Below, piece by piece: positions 63,512 to 64,000 of a stretch of 64,000 nucleotides of DNA (positions are counted from its first letter, which is position 1; each line of letters begins with the position of its first letter). The DNA comes from Lachnospiraceae bacterium (GTDB taxonomy: Bacteria > Bacillota > Clostridia > Lachnospirales > Lachnospiraceae). The notes under the pieces were generated by a model. The model saw nothing but the letters and a program-made list of their open reading frames with translations, made no database searches and was not told where the DNA came from. Made by a program: the position numbers and the translations under genes. Location: positions 1-64,000 of the forward strand of contig JAILRO010000012.1 in NCBI GenBank assembly GCA_024698145.1, read 5' to 3'.

Positions 63512-64000
63512 ATGGGACGTATATGGAATGCTCTCCGTTACGGAGATGCAGAGACTAGGAAATGCATCGGAAGTGTTATTCTGTTTTCCGTGATAGGCAT
63601 AGTTCTTATTGTGGTCGCAGGAATAACAAGTATGTTTAATCTTTTTATTCTTGGTATGATATCAGGCGTTGTCGCTATTATTATTTCGCAGACATTTACA
63701 TTAGTTGAAGATGATTTTGTTGCCGAGGTTGACAGCAGTGGTTCTAAAGATAGTGTGAGGTCGGTTTCGGTCAAACGTAACGGTGTTACGGGACAACCCA
63801 AGAAGCCGGATAAGAAAAATAAGTCGTCTGAAACAGAGGGTGGCATGGAAGATGATGATTTAGCCGAGGGTGAGAAAAAGGCTGATGACGGCAAGGAGGA
63901 TGAGCCTGCCGATACGGAAGAGGAGAAGAAAGATCCGGACAGATTCGAGCATTATGATAAGTCAAAACTTAGAAAGATAAAGAAGAAGTTCCATGTTAAA
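63512..64000 (+). CDS. Membrane-anchored acidic protein (3' truncated by window edge)
   Basis: ATG 63512 with SD AAGGAG seven bases upstream. The frame is open to the last base (163 codons), so the gene continues outside. Two membrane helices (about 21-41, 45-63, 'VILFSVIGIVLIVVAGITSM', 'LGMISGVVAIIISQTFTL') are followed by a long charged cytoplasmic tail rich in Lys/Glu/Asp/Ser ('KKPDKKNKSSETEGG', 'DEPADTEEEKKDPDRF'). Function not recognised. The layout recalls the membrane-anchored receiver protein at 54272, so a cytoplasmic signalling domain may follow beyond the edge. Confidence 0.8.
   Translation, partial: MGRIWNALRYGDAETRKCIGSVILFSVIGIVLIVVAGITSMFNLFILGMISGVVAIIISQTFTLVEDDFVAEVDSSGSKDSVRSVSVKRNGVTGQPKKPDKKNKSSETEGGMEDDDLAEGEKKADDGKEDEPADTEEEKKDPDRFEHYDKSKLRKIKKKFHVK

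Overview
The window looks like a chromosomal segment of a low-GC Gram-positive anaerobe of the Clostridia, most likely Lachnospiraceae (Butyrivibrio/Roseburia-like). This is inferred from strong AGGAGG-type ribosome binding sites, A+T-rich coding, Thr/Glu-rich surface spacers, a Csp-like subtilase, LacI/EAL sensor architecture and ATP synthase gene order. No rRNA or tRNA gene and no CRISPR array was seen. The window starts and ends inside genes.

Region 1 (1-31807) is a large cell-surface polysaccharide cluster, almost entirely on the + strand. It holds acyltransferase-3 proteins, two DUF2142 membrane paralogues, GT2 glycosyltransferases (DPM1/GtrB-like and RgpB-like), a DUF2304 partner, a Wzx-like flippase, a Wzy/ligase-like protein, two GtrA copies, several GT-C enzymes, a YfhO protein and an LTA-synthase-like phosphoglycerol transferase. 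The likely product is a wall polymer that is polymerised, flipped, then decorated outside the membrane by GtrA/GtrB/GT-C modules and by glycerol-phosphate and acyl groups. The cluster is scarred. It has two IS3-family relics beside duplicated genes, a frameshifted acyltransferase, a chimeric pseudogene (LTA-synthase start joined to a wzy fragment) split by an intact IS21 element with a 5-bp target duplication, and a 5'-decayed second gtrA. Accessory insertions are a DUF2971 gene and an LRR surface protein with NATG repeats.

Region 2 (31840-38238) carries unrelated single genes: a membrane-anchored hypothetical, a lytic transglycosylase (-), a stand-alone acyl-CoA carboxyltransferase, a Cys/Gly-rich mini-protein (-), an NlpC/P60 enzyme and a Csp-type subtilase.

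Region 3 (38283-55096) is a collinear set: an extracytoplasmic membrane protein, an ABC-2 ATPase and permease, a coiled-coil/QNG-repeat membrane protein, a LacI-sensor/EAL/beta-helix protein, a MoxR ATPase, a DUF58 protein, a 1491-residue protein with three vWA domains, and a membrane-anchored receiver protein. It looks like an uncharacterised envelope-remodelling or chaperone system coupled to c-di-GMP turnover.

Region 4 (55134-62542) is the F1Fo ATP synthase operon: a, c, b, delta-CTD/alpha fusion, gamma, beta, epsilon, followed by a GH25 lysozyme. A separate delta gene is absent. The delta C-terminal domain is instead fused to the N-terminus of alpha, and gamma carries an unusual Lys/Ala-rich tail. 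Two copies of a structured intergenic element (48589-48785 and 55866-56005) sit inside the region 3 and region 4 operons. They share a core, while their ~20-bp closing stems differ completely in sequence but stay complementary, which is strong covariation for an RNA-level structure.

The right end (62583-64000) has a lipoprotein and a small membrane protein on the - strand and the start of an acidic membrane protein running off the window.
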